From contig OY804579.1 of assembly GCA_963680875.1 (NCBI GenBank), forward strand, positions 80,775,095-80,839,094: a stretch of 64,000 nt of DNA, given 5' to 3'. Made by a program: the position numbers and the translations under genes. Of this stretch, positions 1-12,845 are shown piece after piece (the stretch's first letter is position 1; the number at the start of each line of letters is the position of its first letter). This DNA is from Bathymodiolus brooksi. Lineage: Eukaryota; Mollusca; Bivalvia; Mytilida; Modiolidae. The notes under the pieces were generated by a model that was given only the letters and a program-made list of their open reading frames with translations, was not told the origin of the DNA and ran no database searches.

Positions 1-236
1 ATAATAATTGGACTGATAACTACCTTAGCAATGAGTGCCTATCTCCACTAAAGTTGTGAGTTTGAATCCCGTATATGGCGAGGTGTACTCGATACAATAT
101 TATGTGATACAGTTTGTCAGTGACTTGCGACAGGTCAGTAGTTTTATCCGGGTACTCTGCTTTCCTCTACCAATAAAACTGACCGCCACGATACATAGCT
201 GAAATATTGTTGAAAGTGGCGTTTAGCACCATAAAC
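1..236 (+). mobile_element. tRNA-derived SINE, 5' end cut by window edge
   Basis: A copy of the SINE family described at 1265. The box-B-like segment GAGTTTGAATCC and the tail GTTGAAAGTGGCGTTTAGCACC are visible. The matching copy in unit B is at 41022-41272. Confidence 0.75.
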
Positions 237-418
237 CAACCAAGCTAATCAACTATCTGAAAAACATTTCGCTGATGAATATGATATACGTTGCGTCACA
301 GAATCCCATTTAGATGTGAATAGTAATAACGATGATCTATTACTTGAATTCTTTTCAAAAACCTTCACCTGAAAGGATCATAATAATACAGGCGGTTGTC
401 TTCTTATTTATTTTACAG

Positions 419-472
419 ATGATATATCTGTTGAACGTGTAACTGGCTTACAAAGCGACGTCGACGATTTGG
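419..472 (+). CDS. Short coiled-coil exon (unit A)
   Basis: A 54-nt exon of an unknown plus-strand gene. It is preceded by a strong acceptor (TTATTTATTTTACAG) and followed by a donor (GG then GTGAGC). Only the frame needing one upstream base is open; it reads DISVERVTGLQSDVDDL, with hydrophobic residues in heptad-like spacing, so a short coiled coil is likely. It is a multiple of three and could be skipped without a frameshift. The copy at 41453-41506 is identical over all 54 bases. No partner exons were identified, so the protein is unknown. Confidence 0.5.
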
Positions 473-1264
473 GTGAGCATGCACATTATTTGAATCTATC
501 TAAATTTTATTTTTCCTTCCATTTTTTGGGTGAATATTCATCATCGATTCGTTATTAGCGCAATATATAGTAATGTCTTTTATGTACTTCTTTAAAATAA
601 CAAATTGTAATTTGGAGAAGACTTCATAAGTTTGTTTAACTTGTGTCTAATTGATTTAATTGGTAAATGAAATATGTGTAAACAAATTGGAGAACATCTT
701 GTGGGGATTGGTAATTGATGGTGGTCGTTGAGAGAAAAATATATCGTATCCAACATTATCCCCTTTATATCACAACTTAAACAAATATAGCAATCTCAAT
801 TTTTGCTCTCAGCATAATTGAGGACGACACTCTACTCATTTCATTAAAATCAATTCATCGTAAAATTGTCTCATTTCTTGAGAATTGCACACTTGGAAGC
901 ACTTGTTTTACACTGTAACTAAACCAACATATCTTTATGATTGATTGGTTATTGATGGCACACAACCATAATTCAATATAGCTATACCACCTTTACACAT
1001 CATTATTGATTTATTGTTCTCAAACCATGAATGATTAAAATAAAAACTTGGATATCTAATGTAGAGCACACGACGAGTTTCTAGAATAACCTACATCGGG
1101 TACGTTCAAATTATAAAGATTGACGCGCTATTCATTGTTATTTCATTACATCCTATTATTAAACAGTCATAGCAAAAATATTGAGGTGCATGTATGTGTT
1201 AGGAATTCGTAGCTTTTAAGAAAAAGCATGTAATATGTTTCGCATTGTCAAATTTTTGTATGGT

Positions 1265-1500
1265 GGTGTTGTCGTGATCGTGTTGTAGTTGGATTGACCT
1301 GTCCAGTCAGTACCTATCATCACTAAAGTTGTGCGTTCGAATCCCGCTCATGGCGATTTGCACTCGATACAATATTATGTGATAAAGTTCGTGAATGACT
1401 TGCTGCAGGTCGGTGGTTTCTCCGGTTTCCTCCAGCAATAAAACTGGCCACCACAATATAACTGAAATATTGTTGAAAGTGGCGTTAAATACCATATAAC
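1265..1500 (+). mobile_element. tRNA-derived SINE (reference copy)
   Basis: The family has a tRNA-like head, with an A-box region around GTCGTGATCGT and a B-box-like GCGTTCGAATCCCGC. A conserved body follows (ACTCGATACAA, GACTTGC.GCAGGTCGGTGG, CTGACCGCCACGATATA) and a tail GTTGAAAGTGGCGTTAAAYACC. Such SINEs use host RNA polymerase III and LINE enzymes to move. More than fifteen full or partial copies lie in this window in both orientations. The unit B counterpart is at 42292-42530. Confidence 0.85.
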
Positions 1501-1614
1501 TCTAATCCTAACCCACATATTATAAAGCAGAATTAAATGTGACATTAAATATTTTATATTATTTATTATATCATCCTTATTTAATTTTTGTTAATATAAA
1601 TTATCGTAACTTAC

Positions 1615-1690
1615 CTTTCGTTTCGTTGAGAACCAGTTTTGTATTTATTTCTGTACTAAAACTAATCATTAAGATCAACCATAACATCAT
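1615..1690 (-). CDS. First exon with signal peptide, lectin-like receptor paralogue (unit A)
   Basis: On the minus strand, tandem ATG codons open a 25-codon exon starting MMLWLILMISFS, a typical signal peptide core. It ends in a consensus donor (ACGAAAG then GTAAGTTAC), leaving one base of the next codon. The unit B copy (42647-42722) has the same reading frame with one N-to-Y change, so the frame has been preserved after duplication. Its downstream exons would lie at lower coordinates outside the window. By analogy with the unit B gene, this should be the start of another lectin-like membrane receptor. Confidence 0.65.
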
Positions 1691-1867
1691 GGATTAGAAA
1701 AAAAGCATACAATGATTTGTAACAAGGAAAGTTTATTTCTATTTTCTAAAAATTATTGCGGATGTCATGATCTATTATCACATAATAATATTTTTAACTT
1801 TACTTCCTAAAGTCATTCAACGCATATCACAACAATAATCTAATATCAAATACATTTAACATGTCAA

Positions 1868-1917
1868 TCCTCATTCATTCATTCATTCATTCATTCATTC
1901 ATTCATTCATTCATTTC
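1868..1917 (+). repeat. (ATTC)n microsatellite
   Basis: About twelve ATTC units in unit A; unit B has only two or three at 42904. A/B homology ends immediately afterwards. Confidence 0.95.
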
Positions 1918-1924
1918 TTTATTT

Positions 1925-4430
1925 CCTCATTACAGAGATTACAGTGAAATATGTGATTAAGGTATACAATTCTACAATAACTAATAATAGTAATATTTAC
2001 AGTATATAAATAATATGGAGTAGGCATTTCCTAGATGCGAGCACAGCATTTCTGTCTGGCCAGTGTGTATATATTTGAGTGAAAGTTGAATATCACAAAA
2101 TAATAAGAGTAGGCATGGCCAATAGAGAGGACATTAGTACATGTATATGAAATTAAATGATATCCCCTATGACATCCATTGGAAAGTTAAATGAAGTAGA
2201 ATAGAAACGTATGAGAAAAAAGTATGGAATCTTTTATTGTTGCACTAGGGACAGTGCAAACATTGAAGACTAACTAGTACTAGTACGCGGGTGGTATCAA
2301 CCATTATAAAGCCTAAAGGGGGTAGTAGACGCCGGTGTCTGTAAAATGAAAGTATGGTCTTTTAAGTCATAAGAAAAGAGTTTTATTACGAAAATATCAA
2401 TTAATGCAACCAACATACATAAGCAATATTGGCCTATACCATGCTATGTACAGCCGATATATATTCATGAAGTGTAAATGATGAATGACGTACGGTCAGC
2501 GACGTCTTGTCAGCAATATAGGCCCCGGTCAAAGCAGTGCACTGAGGCCCATATCTATACAAACACTCGCAGAAATAAAATTATAAATGGTCGATAAAAT
2601 TAAACATATATTTCTTGTATTGATACTTCCAACAAAATCAGTGTTTAAAAATTAAAAATTATGCGGTATACAACATACATAGATTAGCATGGGGTTCATT
2701 TGCTTGTGTCACCACCGGGCAACTGTCCATTGTGCCCATACATAAGACCGCACTGCGTACGGTTACTTTAATACTGATAATCTTCATTTCGACATTTTAA
2801 AGTATGTATATTATTTGGGCCAATATTATGCTATCTCCAAGTGAACAAAATAATTTTTAATTTTAAAAGAATTATATAGGTACCGCTTTCATCAGACATG
2901 TCTCTGCTTTCACATACAAAATATTTATCAATATTCAATATTTTTTTTTTTGGAAAAAGCAGAGTAGAGGCGTGATATATATATTAAGGCAATATTCAGT
3001 ATCGAAATCATACTCTTTAAAATTATCTGTGACAAGATTATACAGAGACATATATTCCTTCTTGTGTAATGTTATTACCTTTTAAAGTTTCAACAACAAG
3101 CTGGTTAATAATTTTATAGCATTTATTTTAGAAAGACTGAGTTTGATAAATAATAACAGATATACATATAGTATGAACGGCATCATTAATAGTTAAATAA
3201 ATAAAATTCATTGTGTTTTACTATTCTAAACCATTGTCGGCAGATGTTGGTAGTATTCAAATATTTTGTAGGATCAGACTGACGGAATATGTAAGATGAA
3301 TAAACAAATGGGTACTGATAGAAATAATTAACACTAACAGAAATAAGGAAAAACTAATGGTTCCCTGTTCCTTGCAAGCACACCATGGTTAGAAAATGTT
3401 TGTTACTTAGCCAAAGAAATAATAAATGCAAAAATTGTATAAAAATGAAAAATGTTAATGTTCATCACTATCTTTTCTTATCAGAGACATATGAGCCGGT
3501 GGCAAGGGACACATGCACTCCCCCCCCCCCTTTGGCAAAATTTTAAAAAGCTGGATTTTTAGTATACTTTAGGATTTTTGTGATATTTATTTGGAATTAC
3601 CATTATTCAACACAACTAAACCGTACGAAAGGTAGGAATTAAGTATAAATATGAACGGGTGTCATCCCTTGTGATATTTTAGTACCGCACATTGATAGTA
3701 GGGTTAAAATTATTGATAACGAAAGGCCGGGAGCAGGTCCCTGTGAACTCCTCCTAGTTATTGTACGTGTACTATAGATGCGTATTAAAAAATATTGATG
3801 ACATTGTCATCTTTGCGTGTCAGTTGTGACCCAAATACGATTTCAATGCTGACCTTTACTTGTTGCAACGTAAAATATGACGTGATAAAAAAAATATTAA
3901 CATGACGATGAATGGTGGCCAGATTCGTTTTTATTTACGCATTTATTGTAGAACTTTAGGAATATTGTGGTACATGTACAAATAATCTTGGAGACAGGAA
4001 TTGTGTTTGGATTTCTTTTAAACTGGTAAGTCATATATACAGTAACGAAATGTTAATATAAATCTAGAGTGCGACAGTGAAATGCAGTTGGGCGTGATAT
4101 AAAATGTCCATACGGTGCATACGTCAAAAAATGACCAGATTCGTGTTGTCTTAAGAGTCATTCACAGTGATAAAAAAATGAACAGTTGTTGTCCTTAACC
4201 TGATAGTCCATGTTAACATAAAGTCCTTTCCGTACGCCAGTGTTGTATTAATCAAAGTTTTGATCGATCCGAGTAATTATTTAGACCACCCGCGTAGATT
4301 CTGCAAAAAATAAAACAAAACTAAAACACACCAAGTTTTTCTACATCGGCTGCAAATGGTCCAAAAAATAAATTTGATATTTTCTGAAAATATTGTAGTT
4401 CAAAATTAAGTCAAATTTATTCTATAATCA
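1925..4430. other. A-specific non-coding region, nothing recognised
   Basis: AT-rich sequence absent from unit B. I see a poly-C run at about 3521-3532 and no exon, SINE tail or long frame that I can support. Confidence 0.6.
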
Positions 4431-4633
4431 TCTTTTACTAATCCGTAAATAGAAATATACAATATTGGTATATTTACCGTCAACAGACCAATATTGTATT
4501 TATCCTGCAATCCACGATGTCCTAAAAAATAATCTTAACTCGTAAAAATGCATTTTTTAATGCAACGGAATCCTCACTATTTGGCGTAATAAAATTATAA
4601 ATACCAGATTATTTTTGCCGACAAAAATTCGCG

Positions 4634-4879
4634 GTAATACTTAAATACGCCTGCAGTAGTAACCAGGTAAATATATACGCCTGTGTGAAAAGGTATACGC
4701 CTGCAACTATATGGTTCAAAATATTATCAAATAATAAACATCCGATATATTCCTTTTACTAGTTTATATTAACAAAAATTAAATAAAAAAGAACCATATA
4801 GTTGCAGGCGTCCACCTTTGTATGACACACAGACGTATATATTTACCTGGTTACTGCTGCAGGCGTATTTAAGTATGAC
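4634..4879. repeat. Foldback pair with about 88-bp arms (copy 1)
   Basis: The left arm (about 4634-4722) runs from ACTTAAATACGCCTGCAG to GCAACTATATGGTTC. The right arm (about 4790-4879) is its reverse complement with scattered mismatches. The loop is about 65 bp and AT-rich. The same structure recurs in copy 2 at 9236-9497. Confidence 0.85.
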
Positions 4880-5055
4880 CCATACAGTTTGTAAACATGT
4901 GAAAGCAACACACACATACATGTATCGACGATTCGAGCATGTTTTAAGTAAACTAGGTAGAGTAGAGAAAACAGAAAGATTAATCATTTATCTCAACAAA
5001 CTGAACTGATTCACGGAAATGTATTTAACAACGATGTCAAACACTCAAATGGGCA

Positions 5056-5829
5056 GTTAGTAAAAGTGGTAACCCGGGCCCGGGTCCGGTTCCAAAAACC
5101 CGGGCCCAAATTCGTATTTTCTTTATTACATCTTGTTAAGGCATCAATTTTAATAAAATTTGAACATAATGCATAAAATTATGTATTTTATCACATTTTT
5201 TAAACAAATATAAAAAATATATTTTTTATACGAAATATCGGCAATATAAGTTTTCCAAGTTAGTAAAAGTTGTATTTGTAACCCGGGCCAAGACGAAATT
5301 TTCAGCTAATCAACGATTGCACCTTTATTACTTCTTTAAAATTCTTGAAATTTTGTAAAAACATACTTCAATACAACAACAACAAATATATTTGATCAAT
5401 TTAAAAAAAAAAGTTTTCTTTTTTCTCCACAATGCAATATTAATATATTAAGATTTGTAAGCAAAGACTGGTCACATGGGTATACAGGTAACTGGGTGTA
5501 CAGGTAAATATTGATACTAATACACAATATTTTTTTTATTTTTTTGTAAAGTATATACTGATATCTCAAGCTGACCAACATTTGAATCGATTAATTGAAA
5601 AAAAATTGCCTTGGCCCGGGTTACAGCTTTTACTAACTTCGAAAGCTTGTATTGCCGATATTTCGTATAAAAACTATTTTTGTTTATATTTGTTTAAAAA
5701 AATGTGATAAAATACATAATTGTATGCATTATGTTCAAATTTTATTAAAATTAATGCCTTAATAAAGATGTAATAAAGAAAATACGAATTTGGAACCGGA
5801 CCCGGGCCCGGGTTACCACTTTTACTAAC
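5056..5829. mobile_element. GC-tipped foldback/MITE with long inverted arms
   Basis: Ends are GTTAGTAAAAGTGGTAACCC and its reverse complement, followed inward by GGGCCCGGGTCCGGTTCC. The arms extend about 225-245 bp. The terminal motif appears a second time inside each arm (about 5261-5300 and 5605-5639), so an inner palindrome is nested in an outer one. Copy 2 has no insertion at the equivalent point (about 9660), which confirms that it is mobile. There is no coding capacity. The target duplication is not clear because the flank was also altered by the neighbouring SINE. Confidence 0.85.
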
Positions 5830-5846
5830 CACTCTCAAATGCTCAG

Positions 5847-6396
<550 letters not shown>

Positions 6397-6468
6397 TCAA
6401 ATGCTCAGCTATTGGGATATAAGTCATTTGTGAAAATTGTGTACACATTCACCATTTGTTATGGATGA

Positions 6469-8374
6469 TCACGCCGTAAAATATAGAACTAATTTGACTT
6501 GACATATTTGTATTGGAACTGTAAGAAGGAACATCGGGATTGCTTCGACACGAAACATCAGAAGTGCTACTGGCTGTAGAATTTGTGGAGGTTTTACGAG
6601 GTAAGTTTGCTGAAAAGCATTTCTGTTAGTTTCACTTTCAGTGTTGCTGAGGATGTTTGATATTTTCTTGTGTCTTTCCTCACTCAATGTTGAGTAATTA
6701 TTAATAAATGCCACATTTTTATGCCCTGATATTTGCATAATATCTATAGATCCCCTCCACATTGTTTTCTCTTAACTTCTGGACGGGATAAGATAGTTTC
6801 TGGCACTGATTGATTAATGTCTAATTTGCAACTTTCCTTCATTTTTTTCATGAGACTGGAAAGTTTTCTTTCATGCACTTTTCTACCTGTTTCTAAAGCT
6901 TGTACAAATAAATTATGTATTTTGCGACAATGCAAGTATATAAAGGAGAAGAAGCTAATACCAATCTTCTGGACTTTACATAGGTTTCAATGGAAAATTG
7001 GAATTTATTTTTATAGAATAAAATAAAACTTTCATATATACACGGTAAATTGAAGAAAATTAAAATAGAGATCTGATTTAGTGTCAACAAGCACCAGATA
7101 TGATTTTAATTACTATATTTAACTTCTGTTTGTATATCATAATCAAATGAATTAATATGCATTGAAGTCTACATGTATGTAGAATCCCCACCAACTATTT
7201 TCTTCATATCAAATTTGCTATTATTAAACCATAATCCATTGATTGGTAAATTACATAATGCGATGTCACTAAGGAACCAAGAATATTATGGACATAGGTT
7301 TATTGCATAAGTGTTGTGACCAGAAACATATTAGAGTGAAGGATATATTTTTCTGGAATGAACAATATTTACATGATAATGTTGGCTGTTGCGAGTTATG
7401 ACTAATGTGCGAATATATTTTCTGAGTCGGATCATACAAAAATGCATTATGAAAGCTTGAAGTTTCAAATATTCAAACATTGCTAATTTAGTCTGCATTT
7501 TGTTCCTTTTTTCTTGTTATTTTATTAGTAAATATATAATAACATGTATTTTAATTATAATCAATGCTATATTAATGTCTTTCAGATGAATGGCTGGATT
7601 AATGGTCTAACAGTGTACAATGTACATGTGATGTTTGAAATAAGTGCAAAGACTATATATATGAAAGAAATAATTGCATTAAAACCTATGAACCTTTTAT
7701 AAAGATCTGATTAAACAAAGGACATTTTTCAAGAACTATCACTCAGTTGTTGCATACAGGCCAGGGGTATGTGAATCAGTTTCAAATGGAATTGCACAAA
7801 ATAAAAAATGTACTGTAATCCTGATCAACAGTGAGTAGAATTCCAGCAGATAAAACACTAGTTTCAACTGACAAATCACACAACTTTGTTGGAATTTTGC
7901 AAAAGAAAAAAATGTTTTAAAAAAAGATGCAAAATGATTGGAGGAAGTGACTGAATACAATTATTCCAAATGGTTAAAACAAATTATATAGATATTTTGT
8001 GGTGTCATAAATAATTCAGAATATAAATAATTATCTATAATTTTAAAGTGACTTGATGCAATAGCAGGAATATGTGATCTTTTCACCTTGAATAAATCTA
8101 CTATCTGATATGTTGAAGTAATTGATGTGAATTAATTGAACATTTAATATGAAGAAATTTTATAATAAAATATATGTAGTAATCTTAGAGTTTGATGTTC
8201 AAACTGTACTGAGTTATTTAACCATATAAGTGTGTTTAGTAAAGATTGTGGTGTGTGACTGCCCAGAACGTTTCTGTTATAAAGGATGTTAATTTCCTCA
8301 TCTGTTGGAGGGCATGCCCTCTTTGGTTTATTCCCTTTCTCCTGTAGTTTTAGTTGCTTTTGTTCTGTTTTCAA
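6469..8374 (-). pseudogene. Degenerate tyrosine recombinase (Crypton/DUF3504-like), copy 1
   Basis: Two separated minus-strand fragments match the conserved parts of this family. The upstream piece (8374-8144) has GNKPKRACPPTDEEINILY and LGSHTPQSLLNTL, the N-terminal part of the catalytic domain. The downstream piece (about 6762-6610) has DIMQISGHKNVAFINNYS, the GHK...NNY box that holds the nucleophilic tyrosine. Between them, 6935-6790 carries KLSSLMKKMKESCK, which fits the region before the HxxR box, but that box is frameshifted. The FGLRG arginine box was not found. The frames are broken, so no active enzyme is expected. Introns cannot be excluded. Confidence 0.65.
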
Positions 8375-8652
8375 AGCTTCCCTGTCAAGTTATAAATGAT
8401 TCGGATTTGTTTAAGATTTTTGTTTTGTTTTTTATTGACTTCTAGGATTTTTTTTATCGTAAAATATGTATAAAAAATATGAAATTTTAAAATTATTAGT
8501 TTCATTTTGTCGGTTTGTAAATTTACAAATAGTGAGAACGAAAACATTTATTAGAAAAAGACGACGTCGATTATTGACATTGGTTACGGTTAATATTGTA
8601 CCTCCTTCACAGGAGAGCAGAAACATACAAAAAAGTAGTTCCGGAATCTATG

Positions 8653-8778
8653 GGCGGGGCTTAAAAGTTTATTCGTAGGTTTAAAAGTTTATTCGTAGGC
8701 TTCAAAAGTTTATTCGTAGGCTACGAATAAAGCAAAAATTTATTCGTGTGGTATATTTGTACAGCAAATGTACTGATT
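8653..8778. repeat. Subterminal 19-20 bp repeats of the Crypton-like element
   Basis: AAAAGTTTATTCGTAGGY occurs three times in a row, then the inverse CTACGAATAAA and one more TTTATTCGTG. The same arrangement recurs at about 11922-12010 in copy 2. This could be a binding platform for a transposition protein. Confidence 0.7.
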
Positions 8779-8952
8779 GCAGGATAAATATACAATATTG
8801 GTCTGTTGACGGTAAATATAGAATTTATTTGACAAGGCTGAGAAACGGGGTGAAAGACGAGCTTCTAGCGAGTCTTTCTCCCCGTTTCGCGCCGAGTCAA
8901 ATAAATTCTATATTTACCGTCAACAGACCAATATTGTATTTATCCTGCAATC
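8775..8952. repeat. Near-perfect palindrome at the junction of the two Crypton-like copies
   Basis: Outer arms 8775-8833 and 8894-8952 are almost exact reverse complements, from ATTGCAGGATAAATA to AATTTATTTGAC. The centre is itself partly symmetrical (GAAACGGGGTGAAAGAC against GTCTTTCTCCCCGTTTC). The left end of copy 1 (about 4455-4505) keeps only a shortened version. Confidence 0.85.
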
Positions 8953-9235
8953 CACGATGTCCTAAAAAATAATCTTAACTCGTAAAAATGCCTTTTTTAA
9001 TGCAACGGAATCCTCACTATTTGGCGTAGTAAAATACCAGATTTTTTTTGCTGACAAAAATTCGCGAACAAATAGTTCTCAAAAGGAAGTGAAATAACTT
9101 TATTTAAGTGAAGATTTATTGATTAAGGTGAAAATCTATATAGAAAATTGATAGTTTAGAACCTGAAATATATATATTTAATATGTTTTTCATAGATATG
9201 AAAACACATTAATTTAGCGATCATACGTCACATGC

Positions 9236-9497
9236 GGTCATACTTAAATACGCCTGCAGTAGTAACCAGGTAAATATATACGCCTGTGTGAAAAGGTATA
9301 CGCCTGCAACTATATGGTTCACTTTTATTTTTATTTTTTTATATCAAATAATAAACATCCGATATATTCCTTTTACTAGTTTATATTAAAAAAATAAAAA
9401 TAAAAAAGAACCATATAGTTGCAGGCGTCCACCTTTGTATGACACACAGGCGTATATATGTGCCTGGTTACTACTGCAGGCGTATTTAAGTATGACC
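9236..9497. repeat. Foldback pair (copy 2)
   Basis: Counterpart of 4634-4879. The arms at about 9236-9320 and 9407-9497 are inverted copies of each other; the loop differs slightly from copy 1. Confidence 0.85.
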
Positions 9498-9865
9498 CAC
9501 ACAGTTTGTAAACATGTGAAAGCAATACACACATTCATGTATAGACGATTCGAGCATGTTTTAAGTAAACTAGGTAGAGTAGAGAAAACAGAAAGATTAA
9601 TCATTTATCTCAACAAACTGAACTGATTCACGGAAATGTATTTAACAACGATGTCAAACACTCAAATGCTCAGTTATTGGGATATTTAGTCATTTGTGAA
9701 AATTGTGTACACATTCACCATTTGTTATGGATGACCACGCCGTAAAACATAGAACTAATTTGACTTGACATATTTGTATTGGAACTGTAAAAAGGAACAT
9801 CGGGATTGCTTCGACACGAAACATCAGAAGTGCTACTGGCTGTAGAATTTGTGGAGGTTTTACGA

Positions 9866-11635
9866 GGTAAGTTTGCTGAAAAGCATTTCTGTTAGTTTCA
9901 CTTTCAAAGTTTCAGTGTTGCTGAGGATGTTTGATATTTTCTTGTGTCTTTCCTCACTCAATGTTGAGTAATTATTAATAAATGCCACATTGTTATGCCC
10001 TGATATTTGCATAATATCTATCCCCTCCACATTGTTTTCTCTTAACTTCTGGATGGGATAAGATATTTTCTGGCACTGATTGATTAATGTCTAATTTGCA
10101 ACTATCCTTCATTTTTTTCATGAGACTGGAAAGTTTTCTTTCATGCACTTTTCTACCTGTTTCTAAAGCTCGTACAAATAAATTATGTATTTTGCGACAA
10201 TGCAAGTATATAAAGGAGGAGAAGCTAATACCAATCTTCTGGACTTTACATAGGTTTCAATGGAAAATTGGAATTTATTTTTATAGAATAAAATAAAACT
10301 TTCATATATACATGGTAAATTGAAGAAAATCAAAATAGAGATCTGATTTAGTGTCAACAAGCACCAGATATGATTTTAATTACTATATTTAACTTCTGTT
10401 TGTATATCATAATCAAATGAATTAATATGCATTGAAGTCTACATGTATGTAGAATCCCCACCAACTATTTTCTTCATATCAAATTTGCTATTATTAAACC
10501 ATAATCCATTGATTGGTAAATTACATAATGCGATTTCACTAAGGAACCAAGAATATTATGGACATAGGTGTTGTGACCAGAAAAATATTAGAGTGAAGGA
10601 TATATTTTTCTGGAATGAACAATATTTACATGATAATGTTGGTTGTTGCGAGTAATGACTAATGTGCGAATATATTTTCTGAGTCGGATCATACAAAAAT
10701 GCATTATGAAAGCTTGAAGTTTCAAATATTCAAACATTGCTAATTTAGTCAGCATTTTGTTCCTTTTTTCTTGTTATTTTATTAGTAAATATATAATAAC
10801 ATGTATTTTAATTATAATCAATGCTATATTAATGTCTTTCAGATGAATGGCTGGATTAATGGTTTAACAGTGTACAATGTACATGTGATGTTTGAAATAA
10901 GTGCAAAGACTATATATGAAAGAAATAATTGCATAAAAACCTATGAACGTTTTATAAAGATCTGATTAAACAAAGGACATTTTTCAAGAACTATCACTCA
11001 GTTGTTGCATACAGGCCAGGGGTATGTGAATCAGTTTCAAATGGAATTGCACAAAATAAAAAATGTACTGTAATCCTGATCAACAGTGAGTAGAATTCCA
11101 GCAGATAAAACACTAGTTTCAACTGACAAATCATACAACTTTGTTGGAATTTTGCAAAAGAAAAAAATGTTTTAAAAAAAGATGCAAAATGATTGGAGGA
11201 AATGACTGAATACAATTATTCCAAATGGTTAAAACAAATTATATAGATATTTTGTGGTGTCATAAAGAATTCAGAATATAAAAAATTATCTATAATTTTA
11301 AAGTGACTTGATGCAATAGCAGGAATATGTGTTATTTTCACCTTGAAGAAATCTACTATCTGATATGTTGAAGTAATTGATGTGAATTAATTGAACATTT
11401 AATATGAAGAAATTTTATAATAAAATATATGTAGTAATCTTAGAGTTTGATGTTCAAACTGTACTGAGTTATTTAACCATATATTTATAAGTGTGTTTAG
11501 TAAAGATTGTGGTGTGTGACTGCCCAGAACGTTTCTGTTATAAAGGATGTTAATTTCCTCATCTGTTGGAGGGCATGCCCTCTTTGGTTTGTTCCCTTTG
11601 TCCTGTAGTTTTAGTTGCTTTTGTTTTGTTTTCAA
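9866..11635 (-). pseudogene. Degenerate tyrosine recombinase (Crypton/DUF3504-like), copy 2
   Basis: Same two fragments as copy 1. The upstream piece (11635-11399) shows GNKPKRACPPTDEEINILY, with two extra codons after SLLNTLI. In the downstream piece, the frame around EGIDIMQISGH...NVAFINNYS is continuous where copy 1 has a small insertion, but GHK has become GHN. The HxxR region carries the same frameshift as copy 1, so the element was already broken before the tandem duplication. No function is expected. Confidence 0.65.
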
Positions 11636-12046
11636 AGCTTCCCTGTCAAGTTATAAATGATTCGGATTTGTTTAAGATTTTTGTTTTGTTTTTTATTGAC
11701 TTCTAGGATTTTTTTTATCGTAAAATATGTATAAAAAATATGAAATTTTAGAATTATTATTTTCATTTTGTCGGTTTGTAAATTTACAAATAGTGAGAAC
11801 GAAAACAGTTATTAGAAAAAGACGACGTCGATTATTGACATTGGTTACGGTTAATATTTTAACTCCTTCACAGGAGAGCAAAAACACAAAAAAGTAGTTC
11901 CGGAATCTATGGGCGGGGCTTAAAAGTTTATTCGTAGGTTTAAAAGTTTATTCGTAGGCTTCAAAAGTTGATTCGTAGGCTACGAATAAAGCAAAAATTT
12001 ATTCGTGTGGTATATTTGTACAGCAAATGTACTGATTGCAGGATAA

Positions 12047-12366
12047 CGGTTTTTATCTAATAATCTGGACACGCTTGAAAAAAAGTGCTGTGTTTGTTTA
12101 CATGTCGTCACGATTTACGGAATTGACGCAGTTGCAAAGGAAATAGATGTCGTTTTGAATTTTTTTGACTCGGGAATGAAAATACAAGATTTTAATTAAA
12201 ATTCCGCGAAATGTTGTTGACGACTTTGGCCTATGTCTATGAATAACATGACGTCATGACTTTGATAGCGAGATGTCATTCTGATTAATTTAAAAATGTA
12301 AGCACCTTTTATTGTCTTTTGTTACTTAAATACGATTTTTAGAAGTTCATGATATCAATTTAGTTA
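12047..12366. other. A-specific intergenic sequence, nothing recognised
   Basis: Lies between the right end of the Crypton-like copy 2 and the point where homology with unit B resumes (12367 with 44268). No feature is supported. Confidence 0.6.
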
Positions 12367-12596
12367 TGTTTTTGCAGTTTTGAAAAAAGAGGGTGGGGCT
12401 GTCCTGTCCTCGAGTACCTGTGGATACATATTGCTTTGCTACTCGCATAGAGGTTAAGAATAGCAAAGAGCATACTGAGAACTGACATGTTATATGAACA
12501 AATGTCAGACTAGTTATATATATATATAGGCTTAATGAGATGTGAACGTACATCTATGTATTAAATTACAAACATTAAAAAAGGGGGTAATGTTTA

Positions 12597-12845
12597 AGGT
12601 TATGGTGTTTAACGCCACTTTCAACGATATTACATTTATATCGTGGCAGTCAGTCTTATTGTTGGAGGAAACCGGAGTACCCGGAGAAAAACACCGACCT
12701 GCCGCAAGTCACTGACAAACTTATCACAAAGTGTTGTATCAAGTACACCTCGCCTTAGCGGGAATCGAACTCACAACGTTAGTGGTGATAGGAACTGATT
12801 ACATAGGTAGTTCTAAAATCTAACAATCATACGCTCACGACCACG
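12597..12845 (-). mobile_element. SINE, reverse orientation (unit A)
   Basis: Full-length reverse copy from GGTGTTTAACGCCACTTTCAAC to the tRNA-like head ATACGCTCACGACCACGACGG. Shared with unit B (44504-44758), so it predates the duplication. Confidence 0.85.

Larger units (their letters stand above)
8941..12046 (-). mobile_element. Crypton-like tyrosine-recombinase element, copy 2 (decayed)
   Basis: Head-to-tail repeat of the element at 4498-8786, highly similar throughout but lacking the foldback and SINE insertions. It also has about 180 bp near 9060-9240 that copy 1 lacks. Ends are TATCCTGCAATCC and GATTGCAGGATA. Confidence 0.55.

Noticed and set aside
8748..8972. 74-codon frame
   Set aside because: Lies across the 178-bp palindrome; an accidental frame.
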